From DATKCJ01 sp035513275 (GTDB taxonomy: Bacteria > Verrucomicrobiota > Verrucomicrobiia > Opitutales > Opitutaceae), in NCBI GenBank assembly GCA_035513275.1, contig DATKCJ010000225.1:7084-71083 (forward strand): 64,000 bases of DNA, written 5' to 3'. The translations under genes were made by a program, and so were the position numbers. The notes beneath the pieces were generated by a model. The model worked only from the letters and a program-made list of their open reading frames with translations, had not been told where the DNA came from and did not search any database. Positions within the stretch are counted from its first letter, which is position 1. Each line of letters begins with the position of its first letter. Of the stretch, positions 51,231 through 60,215 are shown one piece after another.

Positions 51231-52340
51231 ATGGCCGAAACGGACCAAGACCAGGCCCAAAAGACAGAACAAGCCACGGAGAAGCGCCTCCATGAAGCGC
51301 ATGAGCGTGGACAGTTCGCCAAGAGTCCCGAGTTCTCCGTCCTGTGCACCCTGGCCGCTGCGGTCGGAATGCTCGCCTTCACGCTGCAGTCCTCGGCGCG
51401 CGCGTTGGCGGAGTATTCGGTCGGCATGTTCACGGGGTTTGTGGGCATCCGCATCGAAATCGACACCGTGGCCGAGCAGCTCCTTCGCGCGATGCTCGCG
51501 CTCGGCAATGCGCTTCTGCCGGTGCTCATCGCGACCGCGGGGGCGGCCGTCCTCGCCGGGAGCATCCAAAGCGGTTTCCGCGTTTCGTCGAAGGCCATCG
51601 GCTTCAAGCTCGAGAATCTCAATCCCACGAACGGTTTCAAGCGGCTGTTTTCCAAGGCCACGCTTGTGCGTGGAGGGCTCGATATCCTGAAGCTCGTCGC
51701 GATCGGCGGTTTTCTTGTGGCAGGCGCGCGCGCGCTGTTCGAGGACCCGCTGTTCTCGGCGCCTGTCGAGGCCGCGTATCTGGGCCAGTTCCTCCAAGGC
51801 GCGGCGATGACGTTTCTCACGCGGGTGCTGTGCGCTTTGGCGGTTGTCGCCGCGATCGGCTACGCGTGGGAAAAATACAAGACCTCGCGCGACCTCATGA
51901 TGACGCGCCAGGAACTGAAGGACGAACGCAAGAATTCCGAGGGCGACGCGACAGTGAAGTCGGCCATGCGCCGCCTCGCGCGCCGCATCATGCAAAAGCA
52001 GATGCTCGCCGCCGTGCCGACGGCCGACGTGATCATCACGAACCCGACCCACTATGCCGTCGCGCTCAAATACGAGCGCGGGCTCGACCAGGCGCCGATC
52101 GTGCTGGCGAAGGGCGAGAACCGGTTTGCGCAGCGCATCAAGGCGCTCGCGGCCGAGCATGGCGTGCCGACCGTCGAGAACAAGCCGGTCGCGCGGGTTC
52201 TGTTCGCGCTGGGCAAGGTGGGGGAGGGCATTCCGCCCGAGCTCTACCAGGCGGTCGCCGAGATCCTGGCGGTCGTCTATCGCACGCACCGTTTCTATTT
52301 CCATCAACTTCGCACACGACGCTGGGAGGCGGCGGCGTGA
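51231..52340 (+). CDS. flhB: flagellar export switch protein FlhB
   Basis: 369 residues. The N-terminal KTEQATEKRLHEAHERGQFA is typical, followed by four membrane segments. The cytoplasmic autocleavage motif NPTH is at 271-274 (IITNPTHYAVALKYERG), followed by the conserved APIVLAKGENRFAQRIKALA and IPPELYQAVAEILAVVYR. Cleavage after Asn271 changes export from hook to filament substrates in response to FliK. It is preceded by a sigma-54 promoter with almost no leader. Confidence 0.96.
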   Translation: MAETDQDQAQKTEQATEKRLHEAHERGQFAKSPEFSVLCTLAAAVGMLAFTLQSSARALAEYSVGMFTGFVGIRIEIDTVAEQLLRAMLALGNALLPVLIATAGAAVLAGSIQSGFRVSSKAIGFKLENLNPTNGFKRLFSKATLVRGGLDILKLVAIGGFLVAGARALFEDPLFSAPVEAAYLGQFLQGAAMTFLTRVLCALAVVAAIGYAWEKYKTSRDLMMTRQELKDERKNSEGDATVKSAMRRLARRIMQKQMLAAVPTADVIITNPTHYAVALKYERGLDQAPIVLAKGENRFAQRIKALAAEHGVPTVENKPVARVLFALGKVGEGIPPELYQAVAEILAVVYRTHRFYFHQLRTRRWEAAA

Positions 52341-52475
52341 TGAGAGAGACCACGGACAACGGGACCACTGACGACGGGACCACTGACCACTGACCATGAG
52401 AACCAAAATGCCCATAACAAACACAAGGCTCGCCGTGGTCCTGTGGTCCGTGGTCCGAGGTCTCTCCTTCTGACG
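52341..52475. repeat. inverted-arm repeat before flhA
   Basis: Left arm GAGAGACCACGGACAACGG and right arm GTGGTCCGTGGTCCGAGGTC (then TCTC) can form a long imperfect stem ending about 8 bp before the flhA ATG. Confidence 0.6.
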
Positions 52476-54614
52476 ATGCCCGTCTCCTCTTCCAGTTTTG
52501 TCACGAAGCTCCTCGCGCGCGCCGACCTGCTCTTCACCTTCGCGCTGTTCGGCACGGTGCTGCTGCTCGTGCTGCCGGTGCCGCCGTTCCTGATCGACTC
52601 GCTCATCGCGATGAACATCGGCTCGGCGCTGCTCGTCCTGCTCGCGATCGTCTACGTGAAGGATCCGCCGGAGTTCTCCGGGTTTCCCACACTGCTTCTT
52701 GCGCTCACGCTTTTCCGGCTCGCGCTGAACATCAGCTCGACCCGCCAGATCCTCACCAACGGCTACGCGGGCGACATCATCGACTCGTTCGGAAACTTCG
52801 TCGTCCAGGGCAACTTCATCGTAGGCGCCGTCGTGTTCCTGATTCTCGTGTTGATCAACTTCGTGGTCATCACGAAAGGCGCGGGCCGCATCGCCGAGGT
52901 GAGCGCGCGCTTCACACTCGACGCGCTCCCCGGCAAGCAGATGGCGATCGACGCCGAGCTGAACGCCGGCGTCATCGACGAAGCAGCCGCCACCGCGCGC
53001 CGCATCAAGGTGCAGAAGGAGGCCGACTTCTACGGCGCGATGGACGGCGCCTCAAAGTTCGTGCGAGGCGACGCGATCGCCGGCATCCTTATCACTCTCG
53101 TCAACATCGTCGGCGGATTTGCGATCGGCGTCTTCCAGATGGACCTGTCGCTCTCGGAGTCGATGCAGAAGTTCACGCTTCTCTCGATCGGTGACGGCCT
53201 CGTGTCGCAGATCCCCGCGCTTATCATCTCGATCTCCGCGGGTCTTCTCGTCACGCGCGCCTCGGACCAGAACAACCTGGGCACGCAAATCGTCAGCCAG
53301 ATCGTGCGCTATCCGAAGGCGCTCAATGGGACCGCCGCATTCCTCGTGGTCTTCGGCCTGCTCCCGGGCATGCCGCTGCTGCCGTTTCTCGGACTTGCGG
53401 GACTCGCCGCCTACATGGGACGTGCGCTCAAAGGTGTCGATCTGCCCGGCGCTGCGAAGCCAGGCATGCCACCGACGGTGGAAACCGCCGCCACACCTGT
53501 GGCTCCGTCGGGCCCCGAGGACGTGCGCAAGCTCGTGGACCCGGACATCTTCGCAATCGAGGTCGGCTACGGACTGCTCCCTCTCGCCGAAGTAAAGTCG
53601 GGTGGCGATCTGCTCGCCCGCGTCACCGGCGCGCGCAAGTCGCTCGCTCGCGAGCGCGGCATCATCGTGCCGCCGATCTCGGTGCGCGACAACCTCGAGC
53701 TCGAGCCCAACGAATATCGTTTCCTCCTCCGCGGCCGCGTGCTGGCGCGCGGCACTCTCCAGCCAGGCCGCTTCCTCGCAATGAACGTCGCCGGCAGCAG
53801 CGTGAAACTCCACGGCGTGCCGACGCGCGAGCCAGTTTTCAATCTCGAGGCCACGTGGATCGACGACAACGACCGGCAGCAAGCCGAGATCCACGGCTTC
53901 ACGGTTGTCGATCCGTCGTCCGTCCTCATCACTCATCTCACCGAGCTGCTCAAGGCGCACGCGCACCTGTTGCTCGGGCGCCAGGATGTGCAGGCGCTCG
54001 TCGACCACCTCAAGCCCGCGCACGGCGCGCTCATCGCCGAGCTCATCCCGGATCTGGTCGGCCCCGGCGTCATCCAGCGCGTTTTGCAGAACCTCCTTCG
54101 CGAGCATGTGGCGATTCTCAACCTGCCGCTCATCCTCGAAGGCATCGCGGACTTCGCGTCGCTCTCGAAGAACCCCGACGACCTCAGCGAACTTGTCCGC
54201 CGCCGCCTCGGCATCTACTTCGTACCGGAATACGAGTGCCGCCCCGGATTTCTGCGAGGGCTCACTCTCGAGCCACGTCTCGAGCAGATCTTGATTTCAA
54301 AAATCCACCGCTCGCCGACGGAGGTTGGTCTCGCGCTCGATCCGTCGACCGCGCGCCATCTGATCGAGGAGATCAACCGCCGGAGCGCCGCGCTCACCGG
54401 CGAGGGACTCGCCACGGTGATCATCGTCTCGGCCGAGCTGCGGCTGCCGCTGCGCCGTTTCCTGGAGCCGTCGTTCCCGCGCGTGGTCGTGCTCGCGTTC
54501 CAGGAACTGCCGCCCGCCACCGAGGTGGAAAACTCCGGCATCATCACCGCGCCGACCGCGATGCGCGCCGAGCCGGTCATCCCGCGCGCCGAACCCGCGC
54601 TGGTGGCTGCATGA
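52476..54614 (+). CDS. flhA: flagellar export protein FlhA
   Basis: 712 residues: eight predicted membrane helices in the first 330 residues with the FHIPEP signature region (VITKGAGRIAEVSARFTLDA; LPGKQMAIDAELNAGVIDE; DFYGAMDGASKFVRGDAIAG). The large cytoplasmic domain contains YGLLPLAEVKSGGDLLARV, THLTELLKAHAHLLLGRQDV and RIVPEY-like FVPEYECRPGFLRG. FlhA forms the nonameric ring that receives chaperone-substrate complexes. The ATG is preferred over upstream in-frame starts that fall in the repeat. Confidence 0.96.
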   Translation: MPVSSSSFVTKLLARADLLFTFALFGTVLLLVLPVPPFLIDSLIAMNIGSALLVLLAIVYVKDPPEFSGFPTLLLALTLFRLALNISSTRQILTNGYAGDIIDSFGNFVVQGNFIVGAVVFLILVLINFVVITKGAGRIAEVSARFTLDALPGKQMAIDAELNAGVIDEAAATARRIKVQKEADFYGAMDGASKFVRGDAIAGILITLVNIVGGFAIGVFQMDLSLSESMQKFTLLSIGDGLVSQIPALIISISAGLLVTRASDQNNLGTQIVSQIVRYPKALNGTAAFLVVFGLLPGMPLLPFLGLAGLAAYMGRALKGVDLPGAAKPGMPPTVETAATPVAPSGPEDVRKLVDPDIFAIEVGYGLLPLAEVKSGGDLLARVTGARKSLARERGIIVPPISVRDNLELEPNEYRFLLRGRVLARGTLQPGRFLAMNVAGSSVKLHGVPTREPVFNLEATWIDDNDRQQAEIHGFTVVDPSSVLITHLTELLKAHAHLLLGRQDVQALVDHLKPAHGALIAELIPDLVGPGVIQRVLQNLLREHVAILNLPLILEGIADFASLSKNPDDLSELVRRRLGIYFVPEYECRPGFLRGLTLEPRLEQILISKIHRSPTEVGLALDPSTARHLIEEINRRSAALTGEGLATVIIVSAELRLPLRRFLEPSFPRVVVLAFQELPPATEVENSGIITAPTAMRAEPVIPRAEPALVAA

Positions 54615-54829
54615 AGCAAGACCACGAGACTGCGAGACCACGAACCACGAACTGCGAGACCACGAGACCACGAGACTAAGAGACCACGAGACTAAGAGAC
54701 CAAGAGACCACTGACCACAGGACCACTGACCTCGGCACTGCGGCAAAATCGAAAATCCCAAGACCCCATCTCCGATCTTCCATCTCCGAACTCCGATCCC
54801 CTTTCACTCTCACTCTCACTCTCACTCTC
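54615..54829. repeat. composite intergenic repeat before flhF
   Basis: ACCACGAGACTAAGAGACC and GAGACCACGAACCACGAAC units, an AAAATCGAAAATCCCAAGAC segment, and CACTCTCACTCTCACTCTCA directly abutting the ATG. Confidence 0.65.
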
Positions 54830-55894
54830 ATGACTTCCCCCGGCACCTGCTACAAACTCAATGTCCGCTCCGCGGCGGAGGCCGCGCGCCTCATTCGTGA
54901 GAAGTTCGGCGACAACGCCCGCGTGATTTCCGTGAGCAACACCGAACCAAAGGGCCTGAGCCGGCTTTGGTCGGCACCCCGGCTCGAGGTGATTGTGCAA
55001 CAGTTCACACCGGCGGCCGGGACCGTCGCCGGGCCGGAGCCGGAGGTTCCGGTTCCCTCGCGGATCGAGGCGCCGGACCGCACCGGGGCGCCCGCGCGTT
55101 TTGCTCCACCGTCATTCGGTCTTCGAACGCTCCTCCTTCGTGCCGGACTTTCGGAAACTCTCGTCGGTCGTCTCGCGCAATCGCGCGAGTGGGCCGGCTA
55201 CGAGGCGCAGCCGCTTCACCGCGGACTCGTCGCCGTCGGTCGTCACCTGCAGAAACTCGCGGGCTCCGATCGCGCGCCCGAGCCGCTCACGCGGGCGGCG
55301 TTCATCGGCCTCCCGGGTTCCGGCAAGACGACAGCGCTGTGCAAATGGCTCGGCCTTGAAACGTTTCGCCGCGCGCGCGCCGGCCATGTCGTGACCGCGG
55401 AGTTCGAGCGGCCGAACCCGACGGGTGCGCTCACGGTTTATTGCGAGGCGCTCGGAGTGCCGGTCGCACACTATCCGGCGTTCACACGGCCCGCGACCGA
55501 CGGCGGATTCGTGTATTTCGATCTGCCGGGATTTTCGCTTCGCGCCGGCGCGGCCAACCTGGCTCTGTCGAAGTTCCTCGACAGCGAATCGATCACGGAG
55601 CGCGTGCTCGTGCTCAACGCCGCCTATGATGCGGCTTTGCTACGCTCGGTTCTCGCCGCGGGTCGCGAACTCGGCGCGACGCATCTGGTTCTCACGCATC
55701 TCGACGAAGTGCCTCGCTGGGGCCGCCTCTGGGACCTCGTAATGGACAGCGGCCTCGAGCCCGTGCTGCTCGCCACCGGTCCTTCGCTCACCACGGATTG
55801 CGAGGACGACGTCCTCGAAGCGCTCACGCGCCGCACGCTGCCGCCCGCGAGCGAACACTCTGCAGAAGACGACGCCGACGGGAGGGCCGCCTGA
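54830..55894 (+). CDS. flhF: flagellar SRP-like GTPase FlhF (divergent)
   Basis: 354 residues. The N-terminal B domain (YKLNVRSAAEAARLIREKFG; ARVISV) is typical of FlhF, followed by an N-domain and a GTPase with P-loop GLPGSGKTT at about 160. The G3 region, normally DTAGR, reads DLPGFS (VYFDLPGFSLRAG), so the nucleotide switch is altered. THLDEVPRWGRLWDLVMDSG matches the FlhF G4 TKLDE region. FlhF places the flagellum, often at the pole, with FlhG as its partner. No flhG/minD-like gene follows here; a small membrane protein gene takes that place. Confidence 0.85.
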   Translation: MTSPGTCYKLNVRSAAEAARLIREKFGDNARVISVSNTEPKGLSRLWSAPRLEVIVQQFTPAAGTVAGPEPEVPVPSRIEAPDRTGAPARFAPPSFGLRTLLLRAGLSETLVGRLAQSREWAGYEAQPLHRGLVAVGRHLQKLAGSDRAPEPLTRAAFIGLPGSGKTTALCKWLGLETFRRARAGHVVTAEFERPNPTGALTVYCEALGVPVAHYPAFTRPATDGGFVYFDLPGFSLRAGAANLALSKFLDSESITERVLVLNAAYDAALLRSVLAAGRELGATHLVLTHLDEVPRWGRLWDLVMDSGLEPVLLATGPSLTTDCEDDVLEALTRRTLPPASEHSAEDDADGRAA

Positions 55895-55896
55895 TC

Positions 55897-56130
55897 ATGA
55901 AATTCATTTTCCTCGTCGGTGGATTCACCGGATTCGCCACCGCCGCATTCGTGAGCTGGATAAGCGACCACGCACCCGAGCGTGTGTTTCTCGACGCCAC
56001 CCTCGGTTGCCTGGCAGGAGCCTGGCTCTTCCGCTGGTTCTGGCGGGTTGTCCTCGGCGCGATGCGCGAGACCGTCGTGAACCGCCACCGTGCAACCGCG
56101 GCCGCCCAGACACTCAAACCCCATGACTGA
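55897..56130 (+). CDS. small inner-membrane protein between flhF and fliA
   Basis: 77 residues with two hydrophobic stretches (FIFLVGGFTGFATAAFVSWI; FLDATLGCLAGAWLFRWFW) and a basic C-terminal tail (RETVVNRHRATAAAQTLK). It begins 2 bp after the flhF stop and is followed by fliA after 15 bp, so it is translated with them. I do not recognise the family. It occupies the slot where flhG is usually found; a role in positioning or stator/motor assembly is conceivable but unsupported. Confidence 0.65.
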   Translation: MKFIFLVGGFTGFATAAFVSWISDHAPERVFLDATLGCLAGAWLFRWFWRVVLGAMRETVVNRHRATAAAQTLKPHD

Positions 56131-56145
56131 TTCCCAACCCAACCC

Positions 56146-56943
56146 ATGAACACCGCCGCTCCTGCATTATGCGGCAAGGATGCCAAACCCGGGGCCGCCG
56201 CATGGCGCGCCTATCAGGGTGTTACACCGTGCGCCATCGATGAAAAGGATTTGATCGAGCGCTACCTCCCGCTGGTCCGCAACGTTGTGAACCGCGTCAA
56301 GATCACGCTTCCGCCGCACATCGAGGTGGAGGACCTCTACAGCGTGGGCGTCACCGGCCTCATCGCCGCCGTCCGCAAATACGATCCAGCCCAGGGCCGC
56401 ACATTCGCCGGCTACGCGGCGCTCCGCATACGCGGCGCCGTGCTCGACGAGTTGCGCCGGATGGATTGGTGCCCGCGCCGCACGCGCGCCCGAGTGCGCA
56501 AGCTCAAGGACGCCATCGGCGACCTCGAGCAAAAGCTCGGCCGCGCGGTCAGTGCCGACGAGATTTGCGAGGCACTCGACATCACCCCCGCCGAATACGA
56601 GCGGTGGCTGGAGGAATCCCGCCCCATGGCTTTCATTTCGCTCGACCACCAGATGGAGGGCGAGGAGTCGGAAGGCGGCTCGCTCCATGAGCTTGTTTCG
56701 GACGAGAACGACGTCACCGGCAGGGACAACCTCGAGCAGGCCGAGCTTTTTGAACTTCTGTCTCAAAGGATGGCCGAATTGCCCGATATACCGCGTAAGA
56801 TACTCACGATGTATTACCACGAGAACATGCGCCTGGCTGAAATCGCCGCGGTCTTCGGCCTGACGGAGTCCCGCATTTGCCAGATCCATTCGCAGACCAT
56901 CCTTGGCCTGCGCAGCTATCTCGGACGCGCTCGCAACCGCTAG
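56146..56943 (+). CDS. fliA: flagellar sigma factor FliA (sigma-28)
   Basis: 265 residues: region 2 (LIERYLPLVRNVVNRVKITL; EVEDLYSVGVTGLIAAVRKY; FAGYAALRIRGAVLDELRRM), region 3 (LGRAVSADEICEALDITPAE) and region 4 (LPDIPRKILTMYYHENMRLA; GLTESRICQIHSQTILGL). It recognises the TAAAGTTT-type -35 and GCCGATAA-type -10 elements; eleven matching sites were located in this window. A polar N-terminal extension of about 25 residues precedes region 1.2/2. Confidence 0.95.
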   Translation: MNTAAPALCGKDAKPGAAAWRAYQGVTPCAIDEKDLIERYLPLVRNVVNRVKITLPPHIEVEDLYSVGVTGLIAAVRKYDPAQGRTFAGYAALRIRGAVLDELRRMDWCPRRTRARVRKLKDAIGDLEQKLGRAVSADEICEALDITPAEYERWLEESRPMAFISLDHQMEGEESEGGSLHELVSDENDVTGRDNLEQAELFELLSQRMAELPDIPRKILTMYYHENMRLAEIAAVFGLTESRICQIHSQTILGLRSYLGRARNR

Positions 56944-57228
56944 GAGCCAGGTTGTTACAGGCAATGCGACCCGCTCCGTTGACTCATCAGCCCTCCGGCA
57001 TGCCGGACGCACTCCGCCACCCGGCTCCTTAAGCCGCGCTGGGCGCGGCGTCTCCTCTTTCCCGATCTTCCACCCAATGAACTGCCAGCAAATCAGCTCC
57101 CGCCCGGGGCTCGCGCGAAGCGCGAGTTTAGGAATTTGCCGGCGACGCATTTGCGGGGCCAACGGGCGTTCGCAAATGCTCCAACCAACTCCGGTGTCAC
57201 CGCGGGCAAATTCCCGGGCAAATTCCTG
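56944..57228. other. spacer before motA
   Basis: Contains hairpins GCTCGCGCGAAGCGCGAG (about 57111-57128) and a duplicated GGGCAAATTC just before the motA start. The motA frame stays open from 57136, but that part is not MotA-like. No promoter was recognised. Confidence 0.4.
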
Positions 57229-58092
57229 ATGCTGGTTCTCTTCGGAGCATTTGTAGTAGTCGCGTCCACACTGGGCGGATTCATGATCGCCGGGGGCCAC
57301 CCGGCGGTGCTGCTGCATGTCTCCGAGTTCGTGGTCATCCTCGGCGTCGCCGCCGGGGTGCTGATCATCGCCAGCCCGATGCACATCCTGAAGGAGATCG
57401 TTCACAAGACCAAGGTGGCGATCCTCGGCAAGCCGCCGGCGCGGGCGGACTACTTCGAACTTCTCAAGCTCCTTTATGAGTTGTTCATGACCGGCCGGCG
57501 CAACGGCCTCATCGCGCTCGAGGAGCACGTGATGGAGCCCGACAAGAGCGCCATCTTCCAAAGGTATCCCGGCGTGACGAAGCACCCGGAGCGTCTCGCG
57601 TTTCTGGTGAACGGCCTCAAGCCAGTCATCGACGGCAAGATCAAGCCCGACCAGCTCGAGGACCTCATGACCGCGGAGCTGAATGCGAAGCAGGTCGAGG
57701 CCGAGCATCCGACGCACCTGATCGGCCTTGTCGGCGATTCCCTGCCCGCGATCGGCATCGTCGCCGCGGTGCTCGGCATCATCAACACGATGGCCGCCAT
57801 CGCCGAGGGACCCGAGGCTGTCGGCGAGAAAGTCGCCGCCGCGCTCACAGGCACGCTGCTCGGGATCTTTGTGGCCTACGGTTTCGTCAATCCGATCAAC
57901 AACCGCATCAAGCTCAACGACGCCTCCGACCAGCTCTGCCTCAAGTGCATCATGCAGGCGATCGCCGGATTTGCGAAAGGCCTCGCGCCCTTGACCGCGG
58001 TCGAGGTGGCGCGCCGTTCGCTCGACAGCACCGTGCAACCCAACGGCGACGAACTCGAAGTCGCGGTCAAGTCGATCGTGACGGCGAAGTGA
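57229..58092 (+). CDS. motA: flagellar motor stator protein MotA
   Basis: 287 residues from the ATG that starts the first helix (LVLFGAFVVVASTLGGFMIA). Four membrane segments are present; the cytoplasmic loop contains RRNGLIALEEHVMEPDKSAI, and the C-terminal half has GLVGDSLPAIGIVAAVLGII and GTLLGIFVAYGFVNPINNRI. MotA surrounds MotB to form the proton- or sodium-driven stator and contacts FliG. The ion cannot be assigned from this sequence alone. Confidence 0.95.
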   Translation: MLVLFGAFVVVASTLGGFMIAGGHPAVLLHVSEFVVILGVAAGVLIIASPMHILKEIVHKTKVAILGKPPARADYFELLKLLYELFMTGRRNGLIALEEHVMEPDKSAIFQRYPGVTKHPERLAFLVNGLKPVIDGKIKPDQLEDLMTAELNAKQVEAEHPTHLIGLVGDSLPAIGIVAAVLGIINTMAAIAEGPEAVGEKVAAALTGTLLGIFVAYGFVNPINNRIKLNDASDQLCLKCIMQAIAGFAKGLAPLTAVEVARRSLDSTVQPNGDELEVAVKSIVTAK

Positions 58093-58258
58093 AGGCAGAC
58101 GGACAAAGAGACCACGGGACTACTGACCACATGACCACGACTCCCCGGATGCGCAGTGGACAGGCGACAGGAGACAGGATGCCCGAAACGTCAGGCTGTC
58201 TCCTGTCTCCTGCCTCCTGTCTCCCGTCACTCTCACTTTCACTTTCACTCGCATAGCC
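58093..58258. repeat. composite intergenic repeat before motB
   Basis: ACCACGGGACTACTGACCAC units, the GACAGGAGACAGGATGCC / CTGTCTCCTGTCTCCTGCC inverted pair, and CTCACTTTCACTTTCACTC about 8 bp before the ATG. Confidence 0.65.
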
Positions 58259-59020
58259 ATGGCACACGGAGGAGGAGGAGCTTGGAAGGTAGCCTACGCC
58301 GACTTTGTGACGGCGATGATGGCGTTGTTCATGGTCCTGTGGATTTCCGCACAGGACAAAAAAATCCTTATCGCCACATCGAAGTATTTCCAGAGCCCGT
58401 TCAGCTCGCCGCTGCCCGACCACTCGGGCGTCATGTCCCAGAGTCGCAACTCCGAGGACGGCAGCGCAAAGGTCAGCGAGGATGGCGGGGGCATGGAGAA
58501 GCCGTCCGACTCGAACAAGCAGATCGAGATCAGCTTCCTCAACTCGGCGGCCGCGGATTTCTACAGGATGCTCCAGATCGATGAGGACCTTGCCTCGAAG
58601 TCAATCAACGTGCAGGTGACATCCGACGGCTTGCGCATCACGCTTTTCGATCGCGCCAACCGGCCGCTCTTCGAGGGCAACGGCATCGAGTTCACGGAGT
58701 GGGGGCGCCACGCCATGCAGTCGCTCGCGTGGCTGATCGACAGGCACCGGTTTCGCGTCACCATCGACGGCCACACGCGCACCGAGCTGGATTTCGAGCG
58801 CGCCGTTTACTCGGCGTGGGAACTTTCATCCGACCGTGCCAACGCCGCGCGCCGCGCGCTCGTGCACTACGCCGTGGGCCCGGGCATGATTGAGCGCGTC
58901 ACCGGCTACGGCGACACCCGCCCGATTGAAGGCATTCTGCCGCAGGACGAATCGAACCAACGCATCACTTTGAGCCTCACACTTGGGAACCGCGGCCGCA
59001 AAGGCACCGAGGCCCGATAG
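58259..59020 (+). CDS. motB: flagellar motor stator protein MotB
   Basis: 253 residues: GGGAWKVAYADFVTAMMALF with the ion-carrying Asp15 in a single membrane helix, then an OmpA-like peptidoglycan-binding domain (ITLFDRANRPLFEGNGIEFT; VTIDGHTRTELDFERAVYSA; WELSSDRANAARRALV). MotB anchors the stator to the wall. Standard length; a composite repeat separates it from motA. Confidence 0.95.
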   Translation: MAHGGGGAWKVAYADFVTAMMALFMVLWISAQDKKILIATSKYFQSPFSSPLPDHSGVMSQSRNSEDGSAKVSEDGGGMEKPSDSNKQIEISFLNSAAADFYRMLQIDEDLASKSINVQVTSDGLRITLFDRANRPLFEGNGIEFTEWGRHAMQSLAWLIDRHRFRVTIDGHTRTELDFERAVYSAWELSSDRANAARRALVHYAVGPGMIERVTGYGDTRPIEGILPQDESNQRITLSLTLGNRGRKGTEAR

Positions 59021-59031
59021 AGCCAACAGCC

Positions 59032-59244
59032 ATGAAATCCTTTCTCACCGGAAAGAAGACCATCGAGATGCCATCGCCCGAAACGGGCCCGATCAAGCGA
59101 CCAAACCCCGCATGGATGTGCAGGCGGGAGTTCGCCGATCCGACCATCGAAGTCATCAAAGAGGGCGACAAGATCATCCGCATTGTGGTGACCTGCAGCT
59201 GCGGCGAGCGCACCGAGGTCGAGTGCCTTTACCCGGCCGGCTGA
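59032..59244 (+). CDS. small conserved-looking protein after motB
   Basis: 70 residues, soluble, ending in TCSCGERTEVECLYPAG; together with CRREF near residue 30 this gives four cysteines that could hold a metal. It begins 11 bp after motB and ends before a 224-bp spacer. I do not recognise the family. Its tight spacing suggests translation with motAB. Confidence 0.55.
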   Translation: MKSFLTGKKTIEMPSPETGPIKRPNPAWMCRREFADPTIEVIKEGDKIIRIVVTCSCGERTEVECLYPAG

Positions 59245-59441
59245 GGAGCGGCCAGGGTAGGGAGCCTGAGGCTCTACTATTATAGTAGGAGCGCCCGGCC
59301 CCAACGCGCCGCGGGCGGGTCTACCGGAACCAGCGGCAAGATTTGCCAATTCGGTCGCTTGTCGCGCCGTCTACCTGCGAGAAGAGATTTCTGAGTTTTT
59401 ATTCACCTAACTAGCAGCGACTAAGGAAACGGCCGCCGCCT

Positions 59442-59457
59442 TGGCATCATCACTGCT
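59442..59457 (+). promoter_or_regulatory. sigma-54-like promoter of flgF
   Basis: TGGCAT-N5-CTGCT, 10 bp between GG and GC. The predicted start (about 59468) coincides with the flgF ATG, implying a leaderless transcript. It shares TTGGCATC...GCTA with the flhB site. Confidence 0.6.
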
Positions 59458-59468
59458 ATTTTGGGGGC

Positions 59469-60215
59469 ATGAACATCGGTCTGTACCAAAGCGCCGCGTC
59501 GCTCTCCTCGTTGGAGCGCTGGCAGGAGGCAGTCTCGCAGAACATAACTTCCGCGCAGACAACAGGCTTCCGCAAGCGCACGGTGCAGTTTTCGACCGAG
59601 AACGCAGGCGAGTGGCGGGTGGCGGGCCAGAATCGCGGCGGGGAGTTTTCCCAGGAGGCCGTCTTCCCAAAGGTCACGACCGGCATCAATTTCCTCACCG
59701 GTGAGACCCAGGCGACACGTCGCGAGATGGATGTCGCGATCCACGGCAAAGGTTTCTTCGAACTCCAACAGGCGGACGGCCAGAAGATCTATACGCGCAG
59801 CGGTGAATTTCGAGTGCGTGCCGACCGCACCATCGTGGGCGCGGGCGATGCCTCTGTGCTCTCCGAGGACGGTTCGCCCATCGTCCTGCTGCCCGATGGG
59901 GGTCCGCTCACCATCAACGGCGACGGCACACTTTTCCAGAACGGCACCCAGCTCGGCCGCCTCGCGGTGAAGGAGCCAGAGTCGCCCGAGACGCTGATCC
60001 CGCTCGCCGGCGGTCTCTTCATCGCTCCGCCCACGGTGGAGATGCGCGCAGTCGACGAACCTGAGCTAATGCAGGGCTACCTCGAGCAGAGCAACGTCTC
60101 GTCGCTTCGCGAGATGGTCGACCTCATCCTCATCTCCCGCGCTTACGAGGCCAACCAGCGCGTCATCAGCACGCTCGACAAGCAGATGGAGAAAACCCTC
60201 GAGGCGCTCGGCTGA
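59469..60215 (+). CDS. flgF: flagellar rod protein FlgF
   Basis: 248 residues: LYQSAASLSSLERWQEAVSQ and NITSAQTTGFRKRTVQF at the N-terminus, MDVAIHGKGFFELQQADGQK in the core, and VSSLREMVDLILISRAYEAN at the C-terminus, as in FlgF/FlgG rod proteins. It precedes flgG, the conserved order. It heads the flgFGAHI block with its own sigma-54-like promoter. Confidence 0.93.
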   Translation: MNIGLYQSAASLSSLERWQEAVSQNITSAQTTGFRKRTVQFSTENAGEWRVAGQNRGGEFSQEAVFPKVTTGINFLTGETQATRREMDVAIHGKGFFELQQADGQKIYTRSGEFRVRADRTIVGAGDASVLSEDGSPIVLLPDGGPLTINGDGTLFQNGTQLGRLAVKEPESPETLIPLAGGLFIAPPTVEMRAVDEPELMQGYLEQSNVSSLREMVDLILISRAYEANQRVISTLDKQMEKTLEALG

